From: Pacificibacter marinus
Lineage (GTDB): Bacteria > Pseudomonadota > Alphaproteobacteria > Rhodobacterales > Rhodobacteraceae
Direction: 5' to 3'
NCBI RefSeq assembly: GCF_900109555.1
Contig: NZ_FNZV01000007.1
Location: 124,001-188,000 of the forward strand
Length of the DNA: 64,000 nt
Below, in pieces: positions 46,338 through 56,268 of the stretch. Positions within the stretch are counted from its first letter, which is position 1, and each line of letters starts with the position of its first letter. The notes beneath the pieces are model-generated. The model saw only the letters and a program-made list of their open reading frames with translations, was not told the origin of the DNA and made no database searches. The position numbers and the translations under genes are program-made.

Positions 46338-46366
46338 TTGACGCCCCCGATTGTCACAAATAATGT
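46338..46366 (+). promoter_or_regulatory. Sigma-70-type promoter of the ilvBN leader
   Basis: TTGACG (46338-46343) and TAATGT (46361-46366) are spaced by 17 bases. Transcription would start about 20 bases before the leader peptide ATG at 46394. Confidence 0.6.
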
Positions 46367-46393
46367 CACTTTAGCAAAAGGGAGCTCGAAGCC

Positions 46394-46441
46394 ATGTCAG
46401 GCATCGTCGTACTAATTAGGAAAGAGCGCATGGGCCGGTAA
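46394..46441 (+). CDS. ilv leader peptide (15 aa)
   Basis: The peptide MSGIVVLIRKERMGR has five consecutive branched-chain codons (Ile, Val, Val, Leu, Ile), preceded by the ribosome site GGGAG. Stalling of the ribosome at these codons when branched-chain aminoacyl-tRNA is scarce would control the terminator downstream. It is followed by an attenuator and ilvB. Confidence 0.85.
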   Translation: MSGIVVLIRKERMGR

Positions 46442-46491
46442 CGGTTGACCATATTGGTTCCCATGCGCCCCCGAAAATCGGGGGCTTTTTT
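46426..46491 (+). terminator. ilv attenuator: antiterminator and terminator stems
   Basis: GCGCATGGG (46426-46434) is exactly complementary to CCCATGCGC (46460-46468), and GCCCCCGA (46467-46474) pairs with TCGGGGGC (46478-46485), followed by TTTTTT. The first stem lies within the end of the leader peptide and shares its last two bases with the terminator stem. A ribosome stalled at the Ile/Val/Leu codons leaves the upper stem free to form, which would disfavour the terminator. The mechanism is inferred from the known logic of such leaders. Confidence 0.8.
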
Positions 46492-46532
46492 ATTGCTAGA
46501 ATTTGAGTGACGCGTGAGACGGAGAGAATAAG

Positions 46533-48281
46533 ATGACACGGCAAATGACCGGAGCGGAAATGGTAGTTCAAGCCCTGAAAGATCAGGGCGTGGACACGAT
46601 ATTTGGCTATCCGGGGGGCGCGGTCCTTCCGGTTTACGATGCAATTTTCCAGCAAAATGACATCAAACATGTGTTGGTGCGCCATGAACAGGCCGCGATC
46701 CACGCCGCCGAAGGCTATGCGCGCTCAACTGGCAAAGTGGGTGTCGCTCTTGTGACCTCTGGCCCAGGTGCCACAAACGCTGTGACGGGCCTCACCGATG
46801 CTTTGCTCGATTCCATTCCGCTTGTCGTCTTCTCAGGTCAAGTGCCAACATTCATGATTGGTACAGACGGGTTCCAAGAGGCCGATACCATCGGCATCAC
46901 CCGTCCCTGCACCAAACACAACTGGTTGGTCAAAGACACTGACGCATTGGCAGACACCATCCACCAAGCGTTCCATGTGGCCACCTCTGGTCGCCCCGGC
47001 CCTGTTTTGATCGACCTGCCCAAAGACGTGCAGTTCGCCGATGGCACGTATGTTGAACCCGCAAAAGCGCGTGTGAGCCATTACCAGCCCAAGAAAAAAG
47101 CAGACATCGAACAGATCAACGATCTGGTTGCCCTGTTGGAAAAAGCTGAACGCCCCGTGTTTTACACGGGTGGCGGCGTGATCAACTCTGGCCCAGCCGC
47201 ATCACAATTGTTGCGCGAATTGGTTGAAGCCACTGGTTTCCCGATCACATCCACTTTGATGGGCCTTGGCGCCTACCCTGCGTCCGGCAAACATTGGCTG
47301 GGTATGCTCGGCATGCATGGGCTGTATGAGGCCAACTTGGCGATGCACGGTTGTGATTTGATGATCAACATCGGCGCACGTTTTGATGACCGCATCACTG
47401 GTCGCTTGGACGCCTTTTCACCAAACTCCAAGAAAATCCACGTCGATATTGATCCATCGTCCTTGAACAAAGTCATCCAAGTTGACCTGCCAGTTGTTGG
47501 CGATGTTGCACATGTTTTGGAAGACATTCTCAAAGTGTGGAAATCACGTGGCCGCAAAACGCAAAACATCGGCGCTTGGACTGCACAAATCGACAAATGG
47601 CGTGACGTGCGGTGCCTCAGCTACACCCAATCCGGATCTATCATTAAGCCGCAATATGCATTGCAGCGATTGGAAGAACTGACCAAAGGCATGGACCGCT
47701 ACATCACCACCGAAGTGGGCCAGCACCAAATGTGGGCGGCACAATATTTGGGCTTTGAAGACCCCAATCGTTGGATGACATCCGGCGGATTGGGCACGAT
47801 GGGCTATGGTTTCCCTGCGTCCATTGGGGTGCAAGTGGCCCATCCTGACAGTCTTGTGATCAATGTCGCTGGCGAAGCATCTTGGTTGATGAACATGCAA
47901 GAAATGGGCACCGCGATGCAGTATAAACTGCCCGTGAAACAATTCATTTTGAATAATGAACGTCTTGGCATGGTGCGCCAATGGCAGCAATTGCTGCACG
48001 GCGAGCGCTACAGCTCATCATGGTCCGACGCCCTGCCCGATTTCGTAAAATTGGCCGAAGCCTTTGGCGCGAAAGGCATTCAAGTGTCTGACCCCAAAGA
48101 TTTGGACGACGCTTTGATGGAAATGATCAAATACGATGGCCCTGTAATCATGGATTGTTTGGTCGAAAAGCACGAAAACTGCTTGCCAATGATCCCATCA
48201 GGCAAGCCGCACAACGAAATGCTGCTGGGGGATGCGCCGACAGAAGACGCGATTAAATCCGACGGCGCGGTTTTGGTATAA
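46533..48281 (+). CDS. ilvB: Acetolactate synthase, large catalytic subunit
   Basis: A 582-residue ThDP enzyme that makes acetolactate or acetohydroxybutyrate, the first shared step in Val, Leu and Ile synthesis. The catalytic Glu is E52 in VRHEQAAIHAAEGYAR. The ThDP motif is around GEASWLMNMQEMGTAMQYKL (the GDG position reads GEA), with later NNERLGMVRQWQ. FAD site and beta domain are complete. It has its own leader and attenuator and is followed 11 bases later by ilvN. Confidence 0.96.
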   Translation: MTRQMTGAEMVVQALKDQGVDTIFGYPGGAVLPVYDAIFQQNDIKHVLVRHEQAAIHAAEGYARSTGKVGVALVTSGPGATNAVTGLTDALLDSIPLVVFSGQVPTFMIGTDGFQEADTIGITRPCTKHNWLVKDTDALADTIHQAFHVATSGRPGPVLIDLPKDVQFADGTYVEPAKARVSHYQPKKKADIEQINDLVALLEKAERPVFYTGGGVINSGPAASQLLRELVEATGFPITSTLMGLGAYPASGKHWLGMLGMHGLYEANLAMHGCDLMINIGARFDDRITGRLDAFSPNSKKIHVDIDPSSLNKVIQVDLPVVGDVAHVLEDILKVWKSRGRKTQNIGAWTAQIDKWRDVRCLSYTQSGSIIKPQYALQRLEELTKGMDRYITTEVGQHQMWAAQYLGFEDPNRWMTSGGLGTMGYGFPASIGVQVAHPDSLVINVAGEASWLMNMQEMGTAMQYKLPVKQFILNNERLGMVRQWQQLLHGERYSSSWSDALPDFVKLAEAFGAKGIQVSDPKDLDDALMEMIKYDGPVIMDCLVEKHENCLPMIPSGKPHNEMLLGDAPTEDAIKSDGAVLV

Positions 48282-48292
48282 AGGAAAACATC

Positions 48293-48859
48293 ATGTCTGC
48301 ACTTCATATCAAAAAAGGCTCATCAAGCCATTCAGCTTACAATCTACGTGATCCCAATGGCGAGATCATCGAAAAGCACACTTTGGCCGTTTTGGTCGAA
48401 AACGAACCCGGTGTTTTGGCACGTGTGATCGGCCTGTTCTCGGGGCGTGGCTACAACATCGAGAGCCTTACAGTGGCCGAGGTGGACCACAAAGGACACC
48501 GCTCGCGCATCACCATCGTCACCACGGGCACACCCAATGTGATTGTACAAATCAAGGCGCAGTTGGGGCGGATCGTGCCCGTGCATGATGTGCATGATTT
48601 AACGGTCGAAGGCGGCTCTGTTGAACGCGAGCTTGCACTATTCAAGGTGCACGGCACTGGGGACAAACGGATCGAAGCCCTGCGTTTGGCTGAAATCTTT
48701 CGTGCCAATGTAGTCGATAGCACGCTGGAAAGCTTTGTGTTTGAAATGACTGGGACATCAGAAAAAATCGATGCTTTTGCAGATTTGATGCGGCCTTTAG
48801 GCTTGATTGAGACGGCACGCACCGGCGTTGCAGCGCTATCGCGCGGCACAATCGCATAG
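48293..48859 (+). CDS. ilvN: Acetolactate synthase, small regulatory subunit
   Basis: A 188-residue ACT-domain protein. The N-terminal ACT domain begins HTLAVLVENEPGVLARVIGL and includes GRGYNIESLTVAEVD; a C-terminal domain follows. It binds Val for feedback inhibition and activates IlvB. A long extension at the N-terminus (about 25 residues) precedes the ACT domain. The gene ends with a terminator. Confidence 0.95.
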   Translation: MSALHIKKGSSSHSAYNLRDPNGEIIEKHTLAVLVENEPGVLARVIGLFSGRGYNIESLTVAEVDHKGHRSRITIVTTGTPNVIVQIKAQLGRIVPVHDVHDLTVEGGSVERELALFKVHGTGDKRIEALRLAEIFRANVVDSTLESFVFEMTGTSEKIDAFADLMRPLGLIETARTGVAALSRGTIA

Positions 48860-48891
48860 ACTTGACGCAAACCACATAGATCAAAAATACG

Positions 48892-48922
48892 AAAAACGCG
48901 GCCAGATTTGAGCCGCGTTTTT
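48892..48922 (+). terminator. Terminator of ilvBN
   Basis: AAAAACGCGGC pairs with GCCGCGTTTTT, followed by TTTAT. Confidence 0.85.
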
Positions 48923-48971
48923 TATGTGTCACACAACCTGACACACCCGTGCAGGCCGGTTTAACTGATGC

Positions 48972-49808
48972 CTATTTATGCTCACCTTTGAAAAACAACT
49001 GCGCTGTCGCACTGAGAGTATCGACATGTTTGTGGCCAAGAATATGGCGCGCTTTAAGCATTGCCGCCATGGTGGGATCAATCTGTTCAATCAATACAGG
49101 CTCATACAGGGAACTTTTACTGGTGAACCGTTGCGTCACGATAGACACACCATGCAAAAAACGCGAATTTCCAAGATAGGCAAATTCGACAAATCCCATA
49201 TTCCACAACGGCAAATTGCGCACCATAGATAGAAATGAAAATCCTGTGGGGTGCTGAAAAAACATGCCGTCGATACGACGCTCGTGCCCAGCTATCGGCA
49301 AGCCCAACTCATCAGACCGCGACCGTGCCAGTATTCCAGTAACCCCCATAGATCCGCGTGCATCCGACTTCAGACACACCAAATTAACCGTTATATATCC
49401 ATCACCTACAAAAGACCGACGATAAAAGAGATATGGCCCAGGAATGAGCTTTGTCTCATCCACTTGTGCAATTTTTTGCCTGCGCACGGCCTCTGAAATT
49501 GGGGACTGACCCTCTCTTTCGGTCTGATCCCGTTTCAATTTTTCAAGCGGTTCTAACAAAATGCGCCCATCGACTTTAAAAAATGTGCAAATTTTATGTA
49601 AAACATCAGGACGCGGAAAGGCATCGCCGCTCAAGTACCGATTGTATTGCGTGCGATTGATCCCAAGTTCGCGACAAAGCTGCGCTATGGACGGGGCCGA
49701 TTGACTAAGTTCACGCAGATTTGCTCCAAAAACGGACCGCAAATAGGTTGGCTCCGAAGAGGCCACGCTGTCGCCATCATTCTGTCCTGCAATCCCAGAA
49801 AACCCCAT
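48972..49808 (-). CDS. XRE-type HTH regulator with a C-terminal sensing region
   Basis: A 278-residue protein. Residues about 28-85 are an HTH of the XRE type (IAQLCRELGINRTQYNRYLS). The remaining 170 residues (e.g. GPYLFYRRSFVGDGYITVNL; GMFFQHPTGFSFLSMVRNLP) form an unrecognised domain that may sense a ligand. The start at 49808 is preferred because AAAGGTGGGG lies upstream; an alternative TTG would start six codons earlier. Divergent from the small gene at 50062, a possible target. Confidence 0.8.
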   Translation of the reverse strand: MGFSGIAGQNDGDSVASSEPTYLRSVFGANLRELSQSAPSIAQLCRELGINRTQYNRYLSGDAFPRPDVLHKICTFFKVDGRILLEPLEKLKRDQTEREGQSPISEAVRRQKIAQVDETKLIPGPYLFYRRSFVGDGYITVNLVCLKSDARGSMGVTGILARSRSDELGLPIAGHERRIDGMFFQHPTGFSFLSMVRNLPLWNMGFVEFAYLGNSRFLHGVSIVTQRFTSKSSLYEPVLIEQIDPTMAAMLKARHILGHKHVDTLSATAQLFFKGEHK

Positions 49809-50061
49809 AACATCCCCACCTTTCAAATTTACGAACGCAAGAGACGCTAAGTAGCGCCAGTCAAAACACCTTAATACAATTAGATTTAAGCAATATACTT
49901 ACGTGTTGTTCAACCAATTGCAAGTTTTCAAGTTAATAGCGTCATGTGCAGACGCCAATCAGCGTCAAGTTACGTTGAGGTAAGACACATTTCGACAGAT
50001 ATCCGTCACAAAACCATTATGTAAAACATAGGGATAGATTTTTTAATTAGTGGTGATTGTT

Positions 50062-50346
50062 ATGTTTGGTATCGTTCTGTGGTCAGACCCTAAAAGACAA
50101 AAAGCAATTGTTTGGTGCGAAGATTGCGCAAAATTGGCCTATGCGTCAGCGTCAGACATCATGATTGATGACAGTGAAACTCTGTCCATTGGGGATTTGG
50201 TACAATTTACTTTGGTCACATTTGGCGACTTTAGGGGCTGCACAAACTTAACGTTGTTAGATTCCAAAATCGCACCGAATATCAGTGAGCATTTGCTGAG
50301 AGCCGCTTCAAATACACAACCAAATCTGCGCGTCGTAAACGGCTAA
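50062..50346 (+). CDS. Small OB/cold-shock-like protein of unknown function (94 aa)
   Basis: ATG at 50062 (four codons after a GTG) opens FGIVLWSDPKRQKAIVWCED. The pattern of alternating strands and SIGDLVQFTLV resembles an RNA-binding cold-shock fold, but RNP motifs are missing. CXXC-like WCEDCAK is present. It is divergent from the XRE gene. Confidence 0.65.
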   Translation: MFGIVLWSDPKRQKAIVWCEDCAKLAYASASDIMIDDSETLSIGDLVQFTLVTFGDFRGCTNLTLLDSKIAPNISEHLLRAASNTQPNLRVVNG

Positions 50347-50385
50347 CCCATTGCTGCACAACCCAGCTTACATTGCGCAAAAAGT

Positions 50386-50405
50386 GGGGGACCAATTAGG
50401 CCCCC
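50386..50405. repeat. Inverted repeat between convergent genes
   Basis: GGGGGACC and GGCCCCCC pair with one mismatch around AATTA. A convergent terminator between the genes at 50062 (+) and 50601 (-) is possible. The stretch 50347-50600 also holds ACAGCACC/GGTGCTGT at about 50556-50583, another hairpin; no gene. Confidence 0.4.
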
Positions 50406-50600
50406 CTAGGTTCGCTGATCAGGCTCATGGTTGATTACTGCTCGTATTTTTTTGCCTGTGGCCTGATCTACGCCAAGAGCGAACGCATCCGCTCCGGAAC
50501 ATGAGGGACTGTCCCCTCTTTGGAAAACCACCGCTTAAATGGGTAAGTCTTCCGCACAGCACCACACTTTGAAAGCGGTGCTGTCGTTGTGCCTTTTACA

Positions 50601-50861
50601 TCAATGCAACACACGACCTGCGCTGCTGTTGACTGAAAAAATTGCGGTACAGCCGTCTGTGCCGGCGGATTTGTAATCTTGTACCGAATAAGTGACAGAC
50701 ATCGCGGCCATCCCTAGGATTGACACGGATTGGCTGCCAGAAAAAGCATCGGCCAAGCTGGCCTCAGCATCTTGTGAAAAATCCGCTTCGATCGTGTTGC
50801 CGCGCATTTGCACACGGGCGGCAACACAACGGTGTCCTGCGATATCAAATACCATTTCCAT
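50601..50861 (-). CDS. Unknown protein encoded after nrdJ (86 aa)
   Basis: The frame starts with ATG at 50861 (GTG at 50864 is possible) and has AGGGGAA upstream that overlaps the nrdJ stop region, so it is probably co-transcribed with nrdJ. It reads MEMVFDIAGHRCVAARVQMR and contains two Cys. It has no recognised family. A link to NrdJ is inferred only from the 14-base spacing. Confidence 0.6.
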   Translation of the reverse strand: MEMVFDIAGHRCVAARVQMRGNTIEADFSQDAEASLADAFSGSQSVSILGMAAMSVTYSVQDYKSAGTDGCTAIFSVNSSAGRVLH

Positions 50862-50875
50862 CACTCACATTCCCC

Positions 50876-53800
50876 TTAGCTACAGCCCGACGTGCCGCCG
50901 CAAGTGTTACATTTCATACAGGTGCCGTTGCGCACGAGCGTGTAGTTGCCACATTCACCACATGGATCGCCCTCATAGCCCTGCATTTTAGCCTTTGAGC
51001 GCAGATCAAGCGATGTTGCCCCAGTCGTCACAGTGACAGAGGACACGGCGGTTTCTGACGTAACAGACCGCGCGATTTCAGGCGCCAAAGCTTGTAAAGC
51101 GGCCTGTGGATCAATTGAGCTGTCCAGCGAAAGTGCACCTGCCCCGCCCTGTAAAACAACGAGTTCTTGCGGCATGCGCTTGCGCAGGTACCCTGTGGAT
51201 GAAATCTGTTTAAGAACTTCAATAGATTTCACTGACGCGTTCTCAGATGGGGTACGCACGTTGGATGCGCCCTCTTGTTCGCCACGTCCCAGATCATCAA
51301 AAGCGTGGCCTGCAGGTTTAACATGCGCCAAATCGGTGCGGTCCAAGTAAGACACGGCCAACTCGCGGAAGATGTAGTCCAAGATTGATGTCGCGTTTTT
51401 GATGCTGTCGTTGCCTTGCACCATACCCGCAGGTTCGAATTTGGTGAATGTGAAAGCATCAACAAACTCTTCCAACGGCACGCCGTATTGCAGACCAACA
51501 GAGACCGCGATGGCAAAATTGTTCATCATCGCACGGAACCCAGCGCCCTCTTTGTGCATATCAATAAAGATTTCACCGAGATTGCCGTCTTGGTATTCAC
51601 CCGTGCGCAAGTAAACTTTGTGCCCGCCCACGATGGATTTTTGTGTATAGCCCTTGCGGCGTGAAGGCAGTTTTTCACGGCCCCGTGCCACTTCTTTGAT
51701 AATCACTTTTTCGATGATCTTTTCGGCCAAAACAGCGGCTTTTTCATGGGTTGATCCGGATGCCAAAATCTCTTCGGCTTCGTCGTCGTCCTCGATCAGT
51801 GCTGCTGCCAAAGGTTGGGAAAGTTTTGATCCATCACGGTACAGTGCATTGGCTTTGATGCCCAAAGACCAAGACAGCTCATAAGCGGCCAGACAGTCTT
51901 CAATCGTGCCGTCATTCGCCATGTTGATGGTCTTGGAAATCGCACCAGAGATAAACGATTGCGCTGCAGCCATCATAGTGATGTGGCTTTCAACTGACAG
52001 ATAACGCTTACCAATTTTACCGCAGGCGTTGGCACAATCAAAGATATTGTAGTGCTCTTCTTTAAGGTGCGGCGCGCCTTCAAGTGTCATCGTGCCGCAA
52101 ACATGGTTGTTGGCCGCATCAATGTCAGCTTTGGAAAACCCGAGCGAACGCAGCAAATCAAACGAAGGATCATTGAGTTTTTCAGCTGGGATACCAAGCG
52201 TGCCTGTGCAGAAATCTTCGCCCAAAGTCCATTGGTTGAACACGAAGCGAATGTCAAAAGCGGATGGCAAAGCGGCTTCGATCTTGTTGATCTGTTCTTT
52301 GCCAAACCCATGCCCAATCAAAGACGTGTGATTGATGCCTGGCGCGTTGCCGATAGACCCGTGGCCCACAGCGTAAGACACGATTTCTTCGATCTGGCTC
52401 GATGCATAACCTTGTTTTGCCAAAGCAGCGGGCACAGAGCGGTTGATGATTTTGAAATAGCCGCCGCCTGCGAGTTTCTTGAATTTCACAAGCGCGAAAT
52501 CTGGTTCGATGCCTGTGGTGTCACAGTCCATCACCAAACCGATGGTGCCCGTTGGCGCAATCACAGAAACCTGCGCGTTGCGGTAACCGTTCTTTTCGCC
52601 CAATTCGAGCGCCTCATCCCAAGCGGTCTTGGACAGCTCAATCAAAGACGCATCAGGGCAGCTGTTGTGATCCAATGGCACAGGCTTGATATCCAAGCCC
52701 TCATATCCAGTGGATTTGCCGTAAGCCGCAGTGCGGTGATTGCGAATGACGCGCAGCATGTGATCGCGGTTCTTGTCGAACTTGGCAAACGCGCCCAACT
52801 CGCCAGCAACCTCAGCGGATGTCGCATAAGAAACACCAGTCATGATCGCGGTCAAAGCACCTGTCAGCGCCCGCCCCTCATCGGAGTCGTACCCAAAGCC
52901 CATGTTCATCAACAAACCGCCGATGTTGGCATACCCAAGACCCAAAGTGCGGAAGTCATAGGACCGTTGTGCGATCTCTTTTGATGGGAATTGCGCCATC
53001 ATCACAGAAATCTCAAGCGTCAGCGTCCACAACCGTGTGGCGTGCATGTAGCTTTCGGCGTCAAACTTGCCGTCTTTCAAAAACGTCAAAAGGTTCATAG
53101 ATGCAAGGTTACAGGCCGTGTCATCCAAGAACATGTATTCAGAACAAGGGTTTGATCCACGGATCGCACCGTCTTCTGGGCACGTATGCCATGCATTAAC
53201 TGTGTCGTGGAACTGGATACCCGGATCGGCACAAGCCCAAGCAGCATGGCCAACGTCTTGCCACAAATCACGGGCGCGCACGGTTTTGGCGACAGATCCA
53301 TCTGTGCGGCGGATCAATTCCCAATCGCTGTCATCTTTGACCGCTTTCAAGAACGCATCGGTGACGCGCACTGAGTTGTTTGAGTTTTGGCCTGACACAG
53401 AGGCGTAAGCTTCTGAATCCCAATCTGTATCATATGTTGGAAACTCGATTTTAGCGTAGCCCTGTTTTGCATAATCCAGAACACGTTTGACGTATGTTTC
53501 TGGGATACAAACCTTTTTCGCGTCTTTGATAGCAGATTTCAGCGCTGAATTCTTGGCGGGAGTAAAGGCATCATCTTCAGCGCCGTCCCATGTACCAATC
53601 GCATCAAAAATCGCGTTAAGCTGACGCTCGTGCATTTTGGAACCAGCTACGATTGAGGCAACCTTTTGCTCTTCGATCACCTTCCAATTGATGAATTCTT
53701 CCACATCGGGGTGGTCCATATCACAGATGACCATCTTGGCGGCGCGACGCGTAGTGCCGCCCGATTTGATCGCGCCAGCAGCACGGTCACCGATTTTAAG

Positions 53801-54571
53801 GAACCCCATAAGACCAGAGGATTTACCACCACCAGACAGCGCCTCATCAGAGCCGCGCAAAGATGAAAAGTTGGTGCCAGTGCCGGAACCGTATTTGAAC
53901 AGGCGTGCTTCACGAACCCAAAGATCCATAATGCCGCCGTCGCCCACAAGATCATCAGCAACGGATTGAATGAAACAGGCGTGCGGTTGTGGGTGCTCAT
54001 AAGCAGATGTGGACCGTGTCAAAACGCCAGTTTCATGGTCGACATAGTGGTGCCCTTGGCCCGGTCCATCAATGCCGTAAGCCCAGTGCAACCCAGTGTT
54101 GAACCACTGCGGTGAATTCGGTGCGGCCATTTGTGCGGCAAGCATATAGCGCATTTCATCGAAATAGGATTTGGCATCGCTTTCAGAGGTGAAATAGCCC
54201 CCCTTCCAGCCCCAGTAACACCAAGCGCCAGCCAAGCGATCAAACACCTGCTTGGCAGAGGTTTCGCCGCCAAAGCGCTCGCTCGTGGGCAATTTCGCAA
54301 GAGCCGCGTCGTCTGGGACAGATTTCCACAAGAACGACGGAACGCCCTTTTCTTTCACCCGTTTCAGGGCTGCAGGCACACCAGCTTTACGAAAGTATTT
54401 TTGCGCAATGACATCAGAGGCCACTTGGCTCCAGCTTGCCGGAATTTCGCAATCATCCAGTTTAAAAACAACAGTGCCATCTGGGTTACGGATTTCTGAG
54501 GACGTCTTCTGAAACGCCATATCGGCGTAAGCGTCGGACCCAGCTTTGGTAAATTTGCGTTCGATCTTCAT
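50876..54571 (-). CDS. nrdJ: Vitamin B12-dependent ribonucleoside-diphosphate reductase (class II)
   Basis: A 1,231-residue NrdJ, normal for the long alphaproteobacterial form. It reduces ribonucleotides with an adenosylcobalamin radical, without oxygen demand. The N-terminal active-site motif [20 protein letters not shown] is present; the C-terminus is the zinc/redox tail [12 protein letters not shown]...CMKCNTCGG with CxxC pairs. No radical-activase or B subunit gene is needed or present. The upstream region is long and may hold regulatory dyads. Confidence 0.95.
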   Translation of the reverse strand: MKIERKFTKAGSDAYADMAFQKTSSEIRNPDGTVVFKLDDCEIPASWSQVASDVIAQKYFRKAGVPAALKRVKEKGVPSFLWKSVPDDAALAKLPTSERFGGETSAKQVFDRLAGAWCYWGWKGGYFTSESDAKSYFDEMRYMLAAQMAAPNSPQWFNTGLHWAYGIDGPGQGHHYVDHETGVLTRSTSAYEHPQPHACFIQSVADDLVGDGGIMDLWVREARLFKYGSGTGTNFSSLRGSDEALSGGGKSSGLMGFLKIGDRAAGAIKSGGTTRRAAKMVICDMDHPDVEEFINWKVIEEQKVASIVAGSKMHERQLNAIFDAIGTWDGAEDDAFTPAKNSALKSAIKDAKKVCIPETYVKRVLDYAKQGYAKIEFPTYDTDWDSEAYASVSGQNSNNSVRVTDAFLKAVKDDSDWELIRRTDGSVAKTVRARDLWQDVGHAAWACADPGIQFHDTVNAWHTCPEDGAIRGSNPCSEYMFLDDTACNLASMNLLTFLKDGKFDAESYMHATRLWTLTLEISVMMAQFPSKEIAQRSYDFRTLGLGYANIGGLLMNMGFGYDSDEGRALTGALTAIMTGVSYATSAEVAGELGAFAKFDKNRDHMLRVIRNHRTAAYGKSTGYEGLDIKPVPLDHNSCPDASLIELSKTAWDEALELGEKNGYRNAQVSVIAPTGTIGLVMDCDTTGIEPDFALVKFKKLAGGGYFKIINRSVPAALAKQGYASSQIEEIVSYAVGHGSIGNAPGINHTSLIGHGFGKEQINKIEAALPSAFDIRFVFNQWTLGEDFCTGTLGIPAEKLNDPSFDLLRSLGFSKADIDAANNHVCGTMTLEGAPHLKEEHYNIFDCANACGKIGKRYLSVESHITMMAAAQSFISGAISKTINMANDGTIEDCLAAYELSWSLGIKANALYRDGSKLSQPLAAALIEDDDEAEEILASGSTHEKAAVLAEKIIEKVIIKEVARGREKLPSRRKGYTQKSIVGGHKVYLRTGEYQDGNLGEIFIDMHKEGAGFRAMMNNFAIAVSVGLQYGVPLEEFVDAFTFTKFEPAGMVQGNDSIKNATSILDYIFRELAVSYLDRTDLAHVKPAGHAFDDLGRGEQEGASNVRTPSENASVKSIEVLKQISSTGYLRKRMPQELVVLQGGAGALSLDSSIDPQAALQALAPEIARSVTSETAVSSVTVTTGATSLDLRSKAKMQGYEGDPCGECGNYTLVRNGTCMKCNTCGGTSGCS

Positions 54572-55549
54572 GAAAAGTGCCCCATATTCGACGTATTATC
54601 TACGCCCAACCGCATGCATTGGCTTTTGGCCTGCGCGATCAGTCGTTTGACCCATTTTTTATTTCGACAAGCTATGACAGCTCGATATTCACGCCGACCA
54701 TGATCTTCCACAGCGCCAAACGGTTCGGGCCGCATGTATAAAATGGCAAATCAAATCCACGCTGGAAAAGCGCCCCGCGCAGTTCCAGTCAAAGGTCTTG
54801 GCCCTTCATACATGTTCGAGCGGCGCGTCATTTAACTGTGATCTTTGCTCGTTCCCACTCAAAACAATGGCCAGGCATTTACACTTTGTGCAAATCTTGC
54901 CGCTCGTCATGTCGCAAAGATCAATTTGCTGCGCCTCTAGTCCCTTACCGCCCCCAAGCAACTAAATGTAGTATCTCGCTGGTCGACTAACACAATGTGC
55001 AGCGGTATGCCCTGTCCGGTCAACGTCAAAATTAGCAGTTCGCTAACCTCTTTTTTATTGACGGATTTCACCCACAGGCCAGTACGATTCGTAAACGCGC
55101 GCGTTAATACAAATCTCTTTTAATTCTAGGGCTTTGCCACTTCAGATTAACCAATTGGGTGAAAGCTTGTGGATAAGTGTAAGGGATAAAAAAAGGATAC
55201 TTGGGATGATTTTCGCTCTATGGAGCCCAAAGAATGGGCACACTAGATATAGTGTCATTTCATGACAAGAATGGGCGCCAAGCCTCTGAAATATGTAAAA
55301 TTAAGGGGAAATTTCCCAATTTATACGTGAAATTGAAATTAAAAACTCCCGTTAGAGGCGAGAGCCCCCATAGGCACGCAAACAGTACGATATGGCGAAT
55401 CGTTTGGCGTTTTTGCCGAAGCATCCAAATATAAGGAAACTGAGTCGGCGCAGATCACCTACCGCATTTAGCGGTACAGATATCCACAAATACAACAAAC
55501 GCTCCTGCCCCATAGGGGAGAAGCGTTTTGTTAGGTTATATTTAGTGAA
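54572..55549. other. Long non-coding region upstream of nrdJ
   Basis: 978 bases between nrdJ (minus) and tRNA-Pro. It holds a NrdR-box-like dyad with a second dyad beside it (55240-55267) and one exact DnaA nonamer in reverse (TGTGGATAA, 55168-55176). I looked for an adenosylcobalamin riboswitch on the minus strand and did not find the conserved B12-box or core motifs. No believable gene is present. Confidence 0.5.
55240..55255. promoter_or_regulatory. NrdR-box-like dyad
   Basis: ACACTAGATATAGTGT matches the NrdR consensus acaCwAtATaTwGtgt at 15 of 16 positions. A second, partly overlapping dyad TGTCAT-TTC-ATGACA lies at 55253-55267. NrdR represses ribonucleotide reductase genes; here the site would lie 669 bases upstream of the nrdJ start, farther than usual. 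Confidence 0.5.
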
Positions 55550-55626
55550 TGGTCGGGACGGCAAGATTCGAACTTGCGGCCTACGGTACCCAAAACCGTC
55601 GCGCTACCAGGCTGCGCTACGCCCCG
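55550..55626 (-). tRNA. tRNA-Pro (anticodon UGG)
   Basis: The minus strand begins CGGGGCG and ends CGTCCCG-A-CCA with encoded CCA. The anticodon stem ACGGT/ACCGT encloses the loop TTTGGGT (UGG). Length 77. Confidence 0.95.
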
Positions 55627-55667
55627 ACTGAGGGTTCTATAATGTCCCTATTCAGGGATGAAAACCC

Positions 55668-56183
55668 CTATTTCGCCCCACAAGGCGTAGAAATGTAAAA
55701 ATCATACGCTGGGTGCAAAAGCACGTCGCCAATTTTGATGTTTTTTCCCTTAGAAACACCGGAATTCAGCTCCAAAACAGAAAAAATAGCATCCCCACCA
55801 AAAAGTGGGGTTTCATCATAAGGAATCGCATTTTTATGAATAGAGACAATGACTCCTCGCTGATCTGTGAAGATCATATCGAGAGGAATCAGTGTATTTT
55901 TCATCCAAAAGCTCACGGGCCTAGGTTTCGGATACACAAAGAGCATCCCAGCGTCTTGCGGCATCGATTCTCGAAACATCAGCCCCTGCGCGCGCTCTGC
56001 GCTCGTATCCGCCAATTCGACATCAAAACGGTGCTGACCGCTTTGCGTCTCAATGATCACTTGATCCGCGCTACAGGTTGAGAACGCCGGCTGTACCGCG
56101 CCGCTGATGGCAACAGCGCCTAGGACCAAAGCACCGCACAGACGTCGCCCAGCAGTTAGTTTTGACGCCAAAGACCGCGACAC
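55668..56183 (-). CDS. DUF192 secreted protein
   Basis: Probably 171 residues, starting with GTG at 56183 (MSRSLASKLTAGRRL when read as Met), which gives a standard signal peptide cut near PAFST. The ATG starts of this frame would overlap the upstream cold-shock gene and its terminator, so they are unlikely. The DUF192 core ADTSAERAQGLMFRESMPQD and PVSFWMKNTLIPLDMIF are clear. Function unknown. Confidence 0.75.
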   Translation of the reverse strand: MSRSLASKLTAGRRLCGALVLGAVAISGAVQPAFSTCSADQVIIETQSGQHRFDVELADTSAERAQGLMFRESMPQDAGMLFVYPKPRPVSFWMKNTLIPLDMIFTDQRGVIVSIHKNAIPYDETPLFGGDAIFSVLELNSGVSKGKNIKIGDVLLHPAYDFYISTPCGAK

Positions 56184-56228
56184 AGGGGAACCCGCCCCCG
56201 CACCCCTATAGCGACCAGCCCCAATGAA

Positions 56229-56253
56229 AAGGGCCACACAATGTGCGGCCCTT
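56229..56253 (-). terminator. Terminator after the cold-shock gene
   Basis: On the minus strand AAGGGCCGCACA pairs with TGTGTGGCCCTT (one wobble), followed by TTC. Its position argues against a single transcript starting DUF192 within the cold-shock gene. Confidence 0.7.
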
Positions 56254-56268
56254 GAAATCTTACCGCGT

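Noticed and set aside
55168-55176. Exact DnaA box in reverse (TGTGGATAA) upstream of nrdJ
   Set aside because: Only one box; it may matter for DnaA control of nrdJ but no cluster supports an origin.
54572-55230. Adenosylcobalamin riboswitch upstream of the B12-dependent nrdJ
   Set aside because: I looked for B12-box and core motifs on the minus strand and found only a chance GGTGAAATCC; a covariance-model search would be decisive.
55234-55434. 66-codon plus-strand frame
   Set aside because: No ribosome site, overlaps the NrdR-like dyad at its start, and composition is not protein-like.
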